A stretch of DNA of 30,687 nucleotides. Origin: CAYGTS01 sp964352905. Its GTDB lineage: Bacteria > Pseudomonadota > Gammaproteobacteria > JAHCLG01. The stretch lies in contig CAYGTS010000014.1 in assembly GCA_964352905.1 (NCBI GenBank), forward strand, positions 1 through 30,687. Direction: 5' to 3'. Of this stretch, positions 15,881 to 25,100 are shown in pieces. Every line of letters starts with the position of its first letter. Position 1 is the stretch's first letter. The notes under the pieces are model-generated. The model was not told the origin of the DNA. It searched no databases and saw only the letters and a program-made list of their open reading frames with translations. The translations under genes were made by a program, and so were the position numbers.

Positions 15881-16159
15881 CTAACTACAATTAGTAAAGC
15901 CAGGATTGCCAAGTTGAGATTCAAATGGATTACGCTCTACTGTAGGCGCGGGTGCAGGTACAGATTGCGTAGTGAGTGGCACTATGGGTGAGCTTGAATA
16001 AGGTTGAGCTGCTTGTTTTAATAAGAAAGCTAAGTTGCTACCACCGCGGTATTCAAAAGGATTTCCAAGAAAATCTTCACGCGAAAACAGTTGTTCCAAT
16101 GCCTCTGTTGGAACACCTGCTTCTTTCAAAGCGTTAAGGATTGAGCTGTGGTCTGGCAT
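15881..16159 (-). CDS. Small unknown protein, Pro/Ser/Thr-rich C-terminal half
   Basis: I do not recognise this 92-residue protein. A strong ribosome binding site (AAGAGGCG, 6 bp before ATG) supports translation. Residues 1-30 look helical (MPDHSSILNALKEAGVPTEALEQ is too short for a known domain). NPFEYRG near residue 33 and NPFESQLG near residue 77 are related words. The second half is Pro/Ser/Thr-rich and probably disordered. No signal peptide or membrane segment is seen. It stands alone between asd and truA. Confidence 0.6.
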   Translation of the reverse strand: MPDHSSILNALKEAGVPTEALEQLFSREDFLGNPFEYRGGSNLAFLLKQAAQPYSSSPIVPLTTQSVPAPAPTVERNPFESQLGNPGFTNCS

Positions 16160-16232
16160 TTCTAACGCCTCTTAGCTTATTGTTAATTTATGACCTTCAT
16201 TATATAACCCTTTTGCACAAAAGTCATGCTTT

Positions 16233-16265
16233 TTGAACCAACCAGGCCTGCCCTAACTGGTTCAA
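16233..16265. other. Hairpin immediately downstream of asd
   Basis: TTGAACCAACCAGG faces CTAACTGGTTCAA around a short loop, giving a stem of about 12 bp with some G-T pairs. It starts 3 bp after the asd stop. It may slow or end transcription of prmB-aroC-asd, but the expected T-run is missing. Confidence 0.4.
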
Positions 16266-16267
16266 GG

Positions 16268-17290
16268 TTATAGGTATTGATCGCGTAAGACTTCTGCGAT
16301 TTGTACGGCATTGAGTGCCGCGCCTTTACGGATGTTATCTGCGACTATCCACAAGTTAATGCCTTTTTCACAGGAAATATCTTCGCGGATGCGCCCCACA
16401 AACACAGCATCTTTGCCACTGGCATGTGTGACCGCGGTTGGGTAGTGTGCTTTGCTTTGATCATCAAACACGGTAATGCCAGGTGCTTTTTTCAATAAAC
16501 CTTTAACATCGCTTGCCGTGATCTTTTGTTTTGTTTCAATGTGAACGGCTTCGGAATGGCCGTAAAAAACCGGTACGCGCACGGCCGTGGCATTGATTTG
16601 AATATTTTCATCATGTAACATTTTACGCGTTTCCCAGACTATTTTCATTTCTTCGCGGGTGTAGCCATTGTCTTGGAATTGATCGATCTGTGGCAATACG
16701 TTAAACGCGATTTGCTGGGGAAAATGCTTCTTTTGCACTGCTTTGGCATTTAGTAAATTCGCGGTTTGTTGCGCTAATTCTTGCAGCGCTAATTTACCCG
16801 CACCAGAAACCGATTGATAGGTTGCCACGTTAATGCGTGTAATGCCAACCGCATCGTGGATCGGTTTTAAGGCCGTAACGAGTTGAATGGTTGAGCAATT
16901 AGGATTGGCAATAATTTTGCTCTGTGTATAAAGTTCAATATCTTGCGGGTTTACTTCGGGTACCACTAACGGAATCGCACTGTCGTAACGAAATTGTGAA
17001 GTGTTATCAATGCAAATACAGTTTTTAGCAGCTGCCAGCGGCACGTATTTTTCAGAGACACTGCTGCCAGCCGAGAAAAAAGCGATATCGGCTTTGGCAA
17101 AATCAAAACTCGCGGTATCTTCAACCATAACTGCTTTGTTATTAAACGCAACCGTATCGCCGGCAGATCGCTCGCTTGCCAGGGCATAAAGTTTGGCAAT
17201 CGGAAATTTTCGCTCAGCTAAAATGTTCAGTAACGTTTCACCGACTAAACCGGTAGCACCCACAATGGCGATATTGAATTGTTTTGTCAT
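16268..17290 (-). CDS. asd: Aspartate-semialdehyde dehydrogenase
   Basis: Asd reduces aspartyl phosphate to aspartate semialdehyde with NADPH, on the path to lysine/diaminopimelate, threonine and methionine. The 340-residue protein has the nucleotide-binding start IAIVGATGLVGETLL (7-21) and the catalytic Cys132 in ANPNCSTIQ. KIVWETRKML and VPVFYGHSEAVH in the C-terminal part are typical of the shorter, Gram-positive-like branch. AAGGTTAG precedes ATG. The gene starts 4 bp after the aroC stop, so both are surely in one transcript. Confidence 0.96.
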   Translation of the reverse strand: MTKQFNIAIVGATGLVGETLLNILAERKFPIAKLYALASERSAGDTVAFNNKAVMVEDTASFDFAKADIAFFSAGSSVSEKYVPLAAAKNCICIDNTSQFRYDSAIPLVVPEVNPQDIELYTQSKIIANPNCSTIQLVTALKPIHDAVGITRINVATYQSVSGAGKLALQELAQQTANLLNAKAVQKKHFPQQIAFNVLPQIDQFQDNGYTREEMKIVWETRKMLHDENIQINATAVRVPVFYGHSEAVHIETKQKITASDVKGLLKKAPGITVFDDQSKAHYPTAVTHASGKDAVFVGRIREDISCEKGINLWIVADNIRKGAALNAVQIAEVLRDQYL

Positions 17291-17294
17291 TTTT

Positions 17295-18362
17295 CTAACC
17301 TTTTATTTCGGTATTTTGCGCACGCTGGCGTAACCAATGATCCATCAACACTAACGCTAACATTGCTTCCACAATCGGTGTGGCACGCACACCCACACAC
17401 GGATCGTGACGACCGGTGGTCACTATTTCAGTTTCTTGGCCATTAATATCAATGGTTTTACCGGGAATACGAATACTGGAGGTGGGTTTGAAAGCCACAC
17501 TCGCGGTAATGGTTTGCCCGGAAGCAATACCACCTAGAATACCACCGGCATGATTACTTAAAAAGCCATTGGCGCTGATTTCATCACGATGAAAGCTACC
17601 TTTTTCGCTCACACAAGCAAAACCACTGCCGATTTCCACCGCTTTGGCAGCATTAATCGACATTAAGGCTTTAGCAATATCGGCATCTAAGCGATCAAAC
17701 ACGGGCTCACCTAAGCCCGCCGGCACATTTAAGGCTTGCACATTAATTCTCGCGCCAATTGAATCACCTTCACGGCGTAATTGGGTAATTAATTGTTCTA
17801 AAGCAGGAATTTTTGCCGGATCGGCGCAAAAAAAAGGATTTTTATAGATCGCATCCCAATCCTTGCACTCACACACAATATCGCCCATTTGTGCCATATA
17901 CGCGCGAATAATAATATTGTGTGTCGCCAGAAATTTTTTGGCAATGCTGCCGGCAGCAACCCGCATGGCAGTTTCACGCGCTGAAGCACGCCCACCACCA
18001 CGGTAATCGCGAATACCGTATTTTTTTTGATAAGTGTAGTCAGCATGCCCGGGGCGAAATTTAGTTTTAATCTCTTCATAATCACGGCTGCGCTGATCGC
18101 CATTTTCAATCAATAAACCAATGGGTGTGCCAGTGGTTTTGCCTTCAAACACACCGGAAAGAATTTTAACTTGATCAGCTTCGCGCCGTTGCGTAGTGTA
18201 TTGTGACGTGCCCGGTTTACGCCTGTCTAAATCCACTTGAATATCAGCTTCGGTTAAAGGTAACCCTGGCGGACAACCATCAACAATCGCACCTAAAGCA
18301 GGCCCATGACTCTCACCAAAGGTAGTCACACAAAATAATTTTCCAAAGCTGTTCCCTGACAT
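17295..18362 (-). CDS. aroC: Chorismate synthase
   Basis: AroC turns EPSP into chorismate, the last step of the shikimate pathway, with reduced FMN. The 355-residue protein has the family signatures GESHGPALGAIVDGCPPG (17-34), DYRGGGRASARETAMRVAAG and the late RHDPCVGVRATPIVEAM. The order prmB-aroC is conserved in gammaproteobacteria. Here prmB and aroC are now separated by a type B MITE that landed in a type A remnant, leaving 213 bp instead of roughly 30. CAGGTG, 9 bp before ATG, is the likely ribosome binding site. Confidence 0.97.
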   Translation of the reverse strand: MSGNSFGKLFCVTTFGESHGPALGAIVDGCPPGLPLTEADIQVDLDRRKPGTSQYTTQRREADQVKILSGVFEGKTTGTPIGLLIENGDQRSRDYEEIKTKFRPGHADYTYQKKYGIRDYRGGGRASARETAMRVAAGSIAKKFLATHNIIIRAYMAQMGDIVCECKDWDAIYKNPFFCADPAKIPALEQLITQLRREGDSIGARINVQALNVPAGLGEPVFDRLDADIAKALMSINAAKAVEIGSGFACVSEKGSFHRDEISANGFLSNHAGGILGGIASGQTITASVAFKPTSSIRIPGKTIDINGQETEIVTTGRHDPCVGVRATPIVEAMLALVLMDHWLRQRAQNTEIKG

Positions 18363-18374
18363 AATTAATTCACC

Positions 18375-18604
18375 TGTAAACGTTCTGGTAATTATAAAGC
18401 TAAAAGCAGCAATTCCCGGTGTAACGAGGAACAGCCATATTTGGGCAATCTCACATTAAAAACACTAAAAAATGTGCTCATTTATTATGTATAAACTCCG
18501 CTATTTTTTAGTGTTTTTAATGTGACCTTGCCTCAAATCTGACCGTTCTTGAGTTATTCAACATCTCGCCGGGAATTACTGAGCTAAAAGGGGTGAGCAG
18601 ATAC
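18375..18604. mobile_element. Type A MITE end remnant, split by a type B MITE
   Basis: Read on the minus strand with the type B copy and one duplication removed, the sequence is GGTATCTGCTCACCCCTTTT, AGCTTTATAATTACCAGAAC, GTTTA. It matches the remnant between smrB and ligA (GGTAACTACTCACCCCCTTT, AGCTTTATACTGACCAGAAC, GTTCA) and the right end of the element at 14571-14932. Only one terminus of about 46 bp is visible. It encodes the C-terminus of prmB. Confidence 0.75.
18407..18581. mobile_element. Type B MITE copy 4 (175 bp, duplication AGCTAAAAG)
   Basis: Ends are CAGCAATTCCC and GGGAATTACTG; perfect 9-bp duplications lie at 18398-18406 and 18582-18590. Arms and core are the same as in copy 3. 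It lies between prmB and aroC in their operon; its first bases, read from prmB, are CAG TAA and end the protein. Confidence 0.94.
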
Positions 18605-19508
18605 CTAAATCCTTAGCAAAAAGTAAAAACACACCCTCGCCTCCTCGCTCAAAATCCAACCAAATAAAGGGTAATTGCGGATAAGCTTCGGCTACAGCAT
18701 CAGCAATCAAACCCACTTCAACAATTAAAATACCATGAGATGATAAATAATTTCGCGCCTGCTGCAACATTTGGCGCACGTGGAATAAACCATCATCTCC
18801 CGAACGTAACGCTAAACTCGGTTCATGTTGGTATTCTGCAGGTAATTCATCCACCACTTGATTGGGCACATACGGTGGATTGCTAATGATAATATCAAAT
18901 TTTTGCAGCGGTATTTCCTGAAACAAATCCGATTGAATTAACGTCACATGCTGCGTGACATTGAATTTTTGGCAGTTTTTTTCGGCAATCGCCAAGGCGT
19001 TGCTATCAATATCTGTCGCAGTAATCTTCGCCCCAGGCAAATAATGTGCGCAAGCAATTGCAATGCAGCCACTGCCGGTGCCAATTTCTAAAATCGAGTT
19101 AATTTTGGCCGAATCGATCCATGGCTGAAAATGATTTTCAATGATCTCAGCGAGTGGCGAACGTGGAATTAAAACTTGCTCATCAACATAAAATTCTAAA
19201 CCGGCAAAAAATGCTTTATTCGTGATGTAACAGGCTGGCAAGCGCTGATTGATTCGCTTTTCGAGAACCTCATAAATTTTTGCTTGTTCCTCAGCTGAGA
19301 TGATTTTCTCAGTAATGCTCTGATCAGCATCCAATGGAATAGCCAGCGCATCTAAGATCAAAAAAACCGCATCATCCCACGCATTATCACTGCCATGGCC
19401 ATAAAATAAATCAGCTTGTTCAAATAAATGCGTAGCAAAATCTAAGTAATCACCTAAGGTTGCTAGACTAGCTATTTGAGTTTTATAAAATTCTTTAGTT
19501 AATTTCAA
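18576..19508 (-). CDS. prmB: Ribosomal protein uL3 glutamine methyltransferase PrmB
   Basis: PrmB methylates a glutamine of ribosomal protein uL3 with S-adenosylmethionine. I choose TTG 19508, preceded by AGGATA, which gives 310 residues; an earlier TTG at 19526 lacks such a site. The SAM-binding motif is ILEIGTGSGCIAIA and the glutamine-binding motif is SNPPY. The N-terminal helical part begins LATLGDYLDFATHLF. Divergent smrB and downstream aroC confirm PrmB rather than PrmC or HemK. The last nine residues, ICSPLLAQ with its preceding Gly, come from mobile sequence: a type A remnant followed by CAG TAA of the type B MITE. Confidence 0.94.
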   Translation of the reverse strand: MKLTKEFYKTQIASLATLGDYLDFATHLFEQADLFYGHGSDNAWDDAVFLILDALAIPLDADQSITEKIISAEEQAKIYEVLEKRINQRLPACYITNKAFFAGLEFYVDEQVLIPRSPLAEIIENHFQPWIDSAKINSILEIGTGSGCIAIACAHYLPGAKITATDIDSNALAIAEKNCQKFNVTQHVTLIQSDLFQEIPLQKFDIIISNPPYVPNQVVDELPAEYQHEPSLALRSGDDGLFHVRQMLQQARNYLSSHGILIVEVGLIADAVAEAYPQLPFIWLDFERGGEGVFLLFAKDLGICSPLLAQ

Positions 19509-19558
19509 GGTTATCCTCAGGTACAATCAAGATTGTTGTACTTTATTATAACGTAGCT

Positions 19559-20113
19559 ATGAAAAAAAAGCCGCCTCTCACCACAGCAGATATTGAATTA
19601 TTTCGCCAAGCCATGCGCGATGTGCCTCCCTTGTTACATAAAAAAATCAGCCACAAAGCGCTCCCTAAGTCGCATAAAAATGCTTATCAAAGCGAAAAAC
19701 CTAGTATTCCCTTATTTAGCGATGAAACCATTAGTTTTCCTGTTGCAGCTGAAAGTGAACTGACTTTTCAGCGCGCTGGCCTGCAAAACAGGCAGTTTCG
19801 CAAACTCAAGGCGGCCAAATTTGTGATTGAGGCAACACTGGATTTGCATGGTTTAAACAGTGAACAAGCGAATCTTGCCTTGGCAAGGTTTTTAATTGAA
19901 AGCGTGACTCGTGGTATGCGTTGTGTCTTAATTATTCATGGTAAAAGTAAGCTATCAGCATCGCACCCGATCATAAAAAACAAAGTCAATCATTGGTTAA
20001 AGCAATCCAGTGATGTTTTAGCCTTTTGCTCGGCTCAAGCACAACATGGGGGGCGTGGCGCTGTCTATGTGTTATTACGAGGTAACTACTCACCCCCTTT
20101 AGCTTTATACTGA
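19559..20113 (+). CDS. smrB: Smr-domain endonuclease SmrB
   Basis: SmrB cleaves mRNA at collided ribosomes and so starts ribosome rescue. The 184-residue protein has a basic N-terminal region and the Smr domain from about residue 95: TLDLHGL, VLIIHGKSK and QHGGRGAVYVLL. The divergent prmB, 50 bp away, is its usual neighbour. No strong ribosome binding site precedes ATG 19559. The last ten residues, GNYSPPLALY, and the stop are encoded by the end of a type A MITE. The shortness of that tail after the conserved VLL suggests that the domain is intact. Confidence 0.93.
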   Translation: MKKKPPLTTADIELFRQAMRDVPPLLHKKISHKALPKSHKNAYQSEKPSIPLFSDETISFPVAAESELTFQRAGLQNRQFRKLKAAKFVIEATLDLHGLNSEQANLALARFLIESVTRGMRCVLIIHGKSKLSASHPIIKNKVNHWLKQSSDVLAFCSAQAQHGGRGAVYVLLRGNYSPPLALY

Positions 20114-20134
20114 CCAGAACGTTCAGATTTGGGC
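20082..20134. mobile_element. Solo type A MITE end shared by smrB and ligA
   Basis: The 53 bp starts GTAACTACTCACCCCCTTTA and ends GAACGTTCAGATTTGGGC. It aligns with the right end of the type A element at 14571-14932, read inward (GTAACTGCTCGCCCCTTTAG, then ACCAAGAACGTTCAGATTTG). The second terminus and the core are absent. It contains the stop codons of both convergent genes, smrB at 20111-20113 and ligA at 20123-20125. Confidence 0.75.
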
Positions 20135-22135
20135 AATAAGCTGTTGGAATTCTTGTTCGCTTAAAATGCTAATGCCAAGATCCTTTGCTTTAGCAAGCTT
20201 CGAACCTGCGTCATTACCAGCAATTAAATAATCGGTTTTCTTGGAAACACTGTTAGTAACTTTCGCACCTAGCTTTTGTAATATTTCAGTGGCTTGTTCA
20301 CGCGTTAAATTTTCTAAGGTGCCGGTTAAAACAAAAATTTTGCCTTGTAATTTGTTATTACTGTTTTTTTGTGGCGCTTTTAGAGTAATGCCGGCGGCGA
20401 GTAATTGTTTGATCACATCACGATTATGTTTTTCTTTAAAAAATCCTTCAATGTGTTCGGCAACCACCGGACCAATATCATTGATTGCGACTAACGCTGC
20501 GTGATTAGCCTGCATGATCTTTTCTATACTTTCAAAGTGATTCGCCAAATTATTAGCGGTGGTTTCACCAACTTCACGAATGCCTAAGGCATATAAAAAT
20601 TTTGCCAATGTGCTTTGTTTACTGTGGTTAATCGCATCGATAATATTACTGGCTGATTTTTCCGCCATGCGCTCTAAAGCAATTAACTGATCTTGTTTTA
20701 AATCATATAAATCAGCAACGTTATGAATTAATTTTTCATCGACTAATTGCGCGACGAGTTTATCGCCTAAACCATCAATATTCATGGCTTTACGTGACAC
20801 AAAATGTTTAATGCCTTCTTTAATTTGCGCGGTACAATATAAACCCCCGCTGCAACGTGCGTAGGCTTCGCCTTCGGGTTTTTCAACAAGCGAACCACAC
20901 ACGGGGCAATGCTTAGGTAAATGTATTTTCTTACTCTCTGCGTGGCGCTTGCTGTGATCAACAGCAACGACTTCCGGGATCACATCACCGGCACGGCGTA
21001 CGATTACGGTATCGCCAATCCGCACATCTTTGCGTAATATTTCATCCATATTGTGCAAGGTGGCATTACTCACTGTTACGCCCGCGACCATGACCGGTTC
21101 TAAACGTGCGACTGGCGTTAGCACGCCGGTACGACCAACTTGAAAATCAATCCCAATCACGGTGGTCGTTTTTTCTTCGGCCGGAAATTTATAAGCGATC
21201 GCAAAACGTGGCGCGCGCGCAACATAACCTAAACGTGCTTGCCAATCCAGTCGATTAACTTTATAAACAATGCCATCGATTTCATAGTTTAAATTATGAC
21301 GTTTTTGTAAAAGTTGATCGTAATATGCAAAGCATTGAGTGACATTTTTGGCTAATTGAATTTCGGGATTAACCGGAAATCCCAATTCTTTAAGTGTCGC
21401 TAATAATTCTAGTTGCGTTTTTAATTGTAATTCATCCGCGCCCGCACCTAGCGCATAACAATAAATTTCAAGATGACGTTCAGCGGTAATTTTAGAATCG
21501 AGTTGGCGTAAACTCCCGGCCGCAGCGTTACGTGGATTGGCGAAGGATTTTGTGCCATTAATCCGTGCAAGTTGATTAATTTTTTCAAAACTTTGGATCG
21601 GCATATACACTTCACCACGCACTTCTAAGCGTTTTGGAAAAATTTTGCCGCGTAAATGCAATGGGATCGCTTTAATGGTTTTTAAGTTTTGTGTGATGTC
21701 TTCACCAATATAACCATCACCACGCGTAGCACCTTGCTGCAACATCCCATTTTCATAAATTAAATTAACGGCTAAGCCATCGAGTTTTGGCTCACACGCC
21801 AATTCAATTGCATCAGAATTATTTAAGCGATCGTGAATGCGTTTAATGAATGCGTGAAATTCAGTTTGCTCAAAAGCATTGTTTAAGGATAGTAATGGCA
21901 CACCATGTTTAACTTCAGTAAAAGCGCTAGAAGGTACACTGCCAACACGTTGAGTGGGTGAATCTGCACGAATTAAATCAGGAAATTGTGTTTCAAGTGT
22001 TTGCAATTGGCGTAACGCTTGATCGTAGTCGTCATCGCTAACAGTAGGCTCATCCAAGACATAATAGCGATAGTTATGATCGTTAATTTCGGTTATTAGC
22101 GCATCAATTTTTTGTTTGGCTGCTTTGTGATCCAT
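20123..22135 (-). CDS. ligA: NAD-dependent DNA ligase LigA
   Basis: LigA seals nicks in DNA during replication and repair with NAD+. The 670-residue protein has the N-terminal Ia domain (NYRYYVLDEPTVSDDDYD), adenylated Lys117 in EPKLDGLAVNLIY, the OB fold, four zinc-binding Cys in CPVCGS and YARCSGGLYC, helix-hairpin-helix repeats and a C-terminal BRCT domain (KIFVLTGTLENLTREQA). Its ATG overlaps the smc stop (TAATG). The last residues IAQI and the stop TGA lie in a type A MITE end. ZipA, often encoded between smc and ligA in related bacteria, is not here. Confidence 0.97.
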   Translation of the reverse strand: MDHKAAKQKIDALITEINDHNYRYYVLDEPTVSDDDYDQALRQLQTLETQFPDLIRADSPTQRVGSVPSSAFTEVKHGVPLLSLNNAFEQTEFHAFIKRIHDRLNNSDAIELACEPKLDGLAVNLIYENGMLQQGATRGDGYIGEDITQNLKTIKAIPLHLRGKIFPKRLEVRGEVYMPIQSFEKINQLARINGTKSFANPRNAAAGSLRQLDSKITAERHLEIYCYALGAGADELQLKTQLELLATLKELGFPVNPEIQLAKNVTQCFAYYDQLLQKRHNLNYEIDGIVYKVNRLDWQARLGYVARAPRFAIAYKFPAEEKTTTVIGIDFQVGRTGVLTPVARLEPVMVAGVTVSNATLHNMDEILRKDVRIGDTVIVRRAGDVIPEVVAVDHSKRHAESKKIHLPKHCPVCGSLVEKPEGEAYARCSGGLYCTAQIKEGIKHFVSRKAMNIDGLGDKLVAQLVDEKLIHNVADLYDLKQDQLIALERMAEKSASNIIDAINHSKQSTLAKFLYALGIREVGETTANNLANHFESIEKIMQANHAALVAINDIGPVVAEHIEGFFKEKHNRDVIKQLLAAGITLKAPQKNSNNKLQGKIFVLTGTLENLTREQATEILQKLGAKVTNSVSKKTDYLIAGNDAGSKLAKAKDLGISILSEQEFQQLIAQI

Positions 22136-25100
22136 TAAACATCCGTAATACTTAACGCTTCTTCAACATCAACAGCAACTAAACGCGATACACCGGGTTC
22201 ATTCATGGTAACCCCCATGAGATGATCAACTAATTCCATGGTGACTTTATTATGCGTAATCACTAAGAATTGGGTTTGCTTAGACATTTCTTTAACCAAC
22301 GCACAAAAGCGCGACACGTTTAAATCATCGAGTGGTGCATCAACCTCATCGAGTAAACAAAACGGTGATGGGTTCAACTGGAATAAGGCAAAGACCAATG
22401 AAATTGCGGTTAAGGCTTTTTCACCACCGGATAATAAATGAATCGTGCTATTGCGTTTACCAGGAGGCCTTGCCATCACGCGCACACCGGCTTCGAGTAA
22501 TTCATCGCCGGTTAATTCTAATGAGGCACTACCACCACCAAAGACTTTCGGGAAAATGTCTTGGAAATGTTTGCTCACTAATTCAAAGGTATCACGCAGG
22601 CGCATACGCGTTTCACGATCAATTTTTTGAATAGCGTCTTTTAAAATGTTCAGCGCTTTATCTAAATCTTCATGTTGCGCATCAAGATAACGTTTGCGCT
22701 CTTCTTGAATATCATATTCTTCAATTGCTGCCAAATTAATCGCACCTAAACGTTGGATGCGCTTAGTTACGTCTTCAATTTGATTTTGCCAATCGGCAAT
22801 ATTTGCTTCACCTGGCAACTCATCTACCAAACTTTGCACCACGAATTCATTCGCAATTAACTCATCAACAATCGCATCACGTTTCACCACCAAAGTTTGC
22901 CAATGCAAACGTAATTTTTCTAATTTCTCGCGGATTGCTTGCGTACTATCTTCAACTTCATCACGTGCTTGGGTTAACTCGCGCAATTGGTGTTCACATT
23001 CTTCCACTTTGGCGCGCTTAGATTGCATGTCTTTTTCAATTATTAAACGTTTATCTAAGAGTTTTTCTAATTCATCTTGAATTGATACTAGTGGTTCTTC
23101 GCTATCTGCCAGCAGATCGCTTAATTGGATTTGGCGTTGTTCTAAATTACTCGCTTGTCGTTGCAAACGTTCCAGAATATCTTGCAGTGAGCTTAAACGC
23201 GTTTGGCAATTTTGCACTTCCATTTCATATTGATGCAGTTGATCACGATCTTCACGCGCAGCTTGTCGCACATTTTCTAATTGTTGTTGATACTCATCGC
23301 GATTATCCATTAACTGTTGGCGTTTATCGGCATCGCTTTCAATCGCTAATGAGGCTTCACGCCATTTTTGCTCTGCACTCCCAAAATCACGGCTATTAGC
23401 AATGATTTTTTGCTCGGCTTGCTCAAGTTCAACGCTAATTTTAGTTAAACGTTGAGTCTCGCGCGCCAAAGTTTGTTGTTTATTTTCATACTGCGATTTA
23501 TGATCAGCCAAGGCAATTTTAATTTCGGTGATTTTGCTGTGGTAGTGATCGCGCGTATCATCCAAGGCTTGCAAGCTGGTTTTTCTGTAATGCAATTGCT
23601 GCTGCATCTCATCGATTTGATCATGCACGCTCGCAAGTTGTTCTGCCAAGGTTTTTAATTCTTGCTCACGTTTTAATAAACCACTGGCAGCATTATCTTC
23701 CATTGAAATAACTTTAACCCAATCCGCACTCATCCAAATTCCTTGTTGCGTGATAACTGATTGGTGCTCTTGCAATTGCGGTAAATAAGCAATCGCTTCG
23801 CTAATATCATTAACGGGGAAAATATCATTAAAATACAGCGGCGCGTAGTGTTGGTTAGTAATTTTACTGGCTAAGGATTCTGGGTTAATCGCATTTTCAC
23901 TGGCTTTGAATAAGCTAATACTAGCATCGGGTAATTGCCCTGACTCAAGATATTGCTTTAAATCATCGCTGCAAAACGACTGCAATAAGGAACCGAGCGC
24001 AATTTCTACCGCACGTTCCCACCCTTCGGCCACTTGTAAAAAGCGTGCTAAGCGTTTTTGCTCATCGATGTCATGCGCTGCCAACCATTGCTGCGCTTGC
24101 TGGTTATCATTTTGCAAAACACTATCTTGCAATGCTTGTAACGATGCTTGTTTACCGAGTAAAGTTTGCAAGTTGGATTTAGCTTCATCTAGATTATGCT
24201 GCATTTGCTCAAGGCTACGTTTTTCTTCTTCGCGTTGTTGTTGCACATTTTCTAAAGCGTCTTGTGTTTCTTGCAAGCGTTCTAGTTGGCTGTCGCACGC
24301 TGCTTGCAATTGTTCAATTTGGTTTTGCAGTGGTGCTAAATCCAGCGTGGCTTTTTCTTGGGATAGCGTTGTCACCAATTGTTTCTGTTGATTGAGCTGT
24401 TGTTCCAAATGCTGCATGCGGGTTTGTTCCACTTGCACTGTTTGCGAAAATTGCGCAGATTTTTGATTAAAATCATCCCATAATTGTTGCCACTCATCCA
24501 TTTGTTGTTGCACTAAATCTAAATCATACGCAGATTTTTGTGATTGCTCTTGCAGCGCTTCATATTTTGGCTTTATATTTTCAAGCTTCAGGGTGATTTC
24601 GCTAACTTGCTGTTGATCACGTTGCAATTGCTGTTGCACATCATTGCTTTCGACTTGCGTTTGTTGCAAATCTTGCTTAATTTGTTGACTGCGTTGGGTA
24701 CGTGATTGAATGTTTTGCTCAATCCGCGCAATTTCAGCACCAATGCCATAATATTGGCGCTGCACTTCGTTAAAGGCATCAGTATAATCCGTTAGCTGAT
24801 CACGAAATTCTTCATTTTTCGTAGCTACGTTTTGCAATTCAGCCACTTTGGCATGAATGGCATTTTCTTGGTGTTTAATTTGCGTCTCTTGTTCGCTGAT
24901 TTGGCTATCATAGTTAACCCAGTTTAAAGCATGTAATTGTGCTTTTAAGATCCGCTCTTCTTCTTTGTATTCTTTATAGCGCTGTGCAGCCCCCGCTTGG
25001 CGTTTTAGGGTGGCTAATTGTTTGCCTAATTCTTCGCGAATATCGGTAATGCGATCCAAGTTTTCAGTGGTGCGATTAATGCGGTTTTCGGTTTCGCGGC

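Noticed and set aside
23906..24391. 161-residue plus-strand open frame inside smc, very rich in Cys and Ser
   Set aside because: It mirrors the Gln/Glu-rich coiled coil of smc on the other strand; the composition is the direct result of that, and no start signal is seen.
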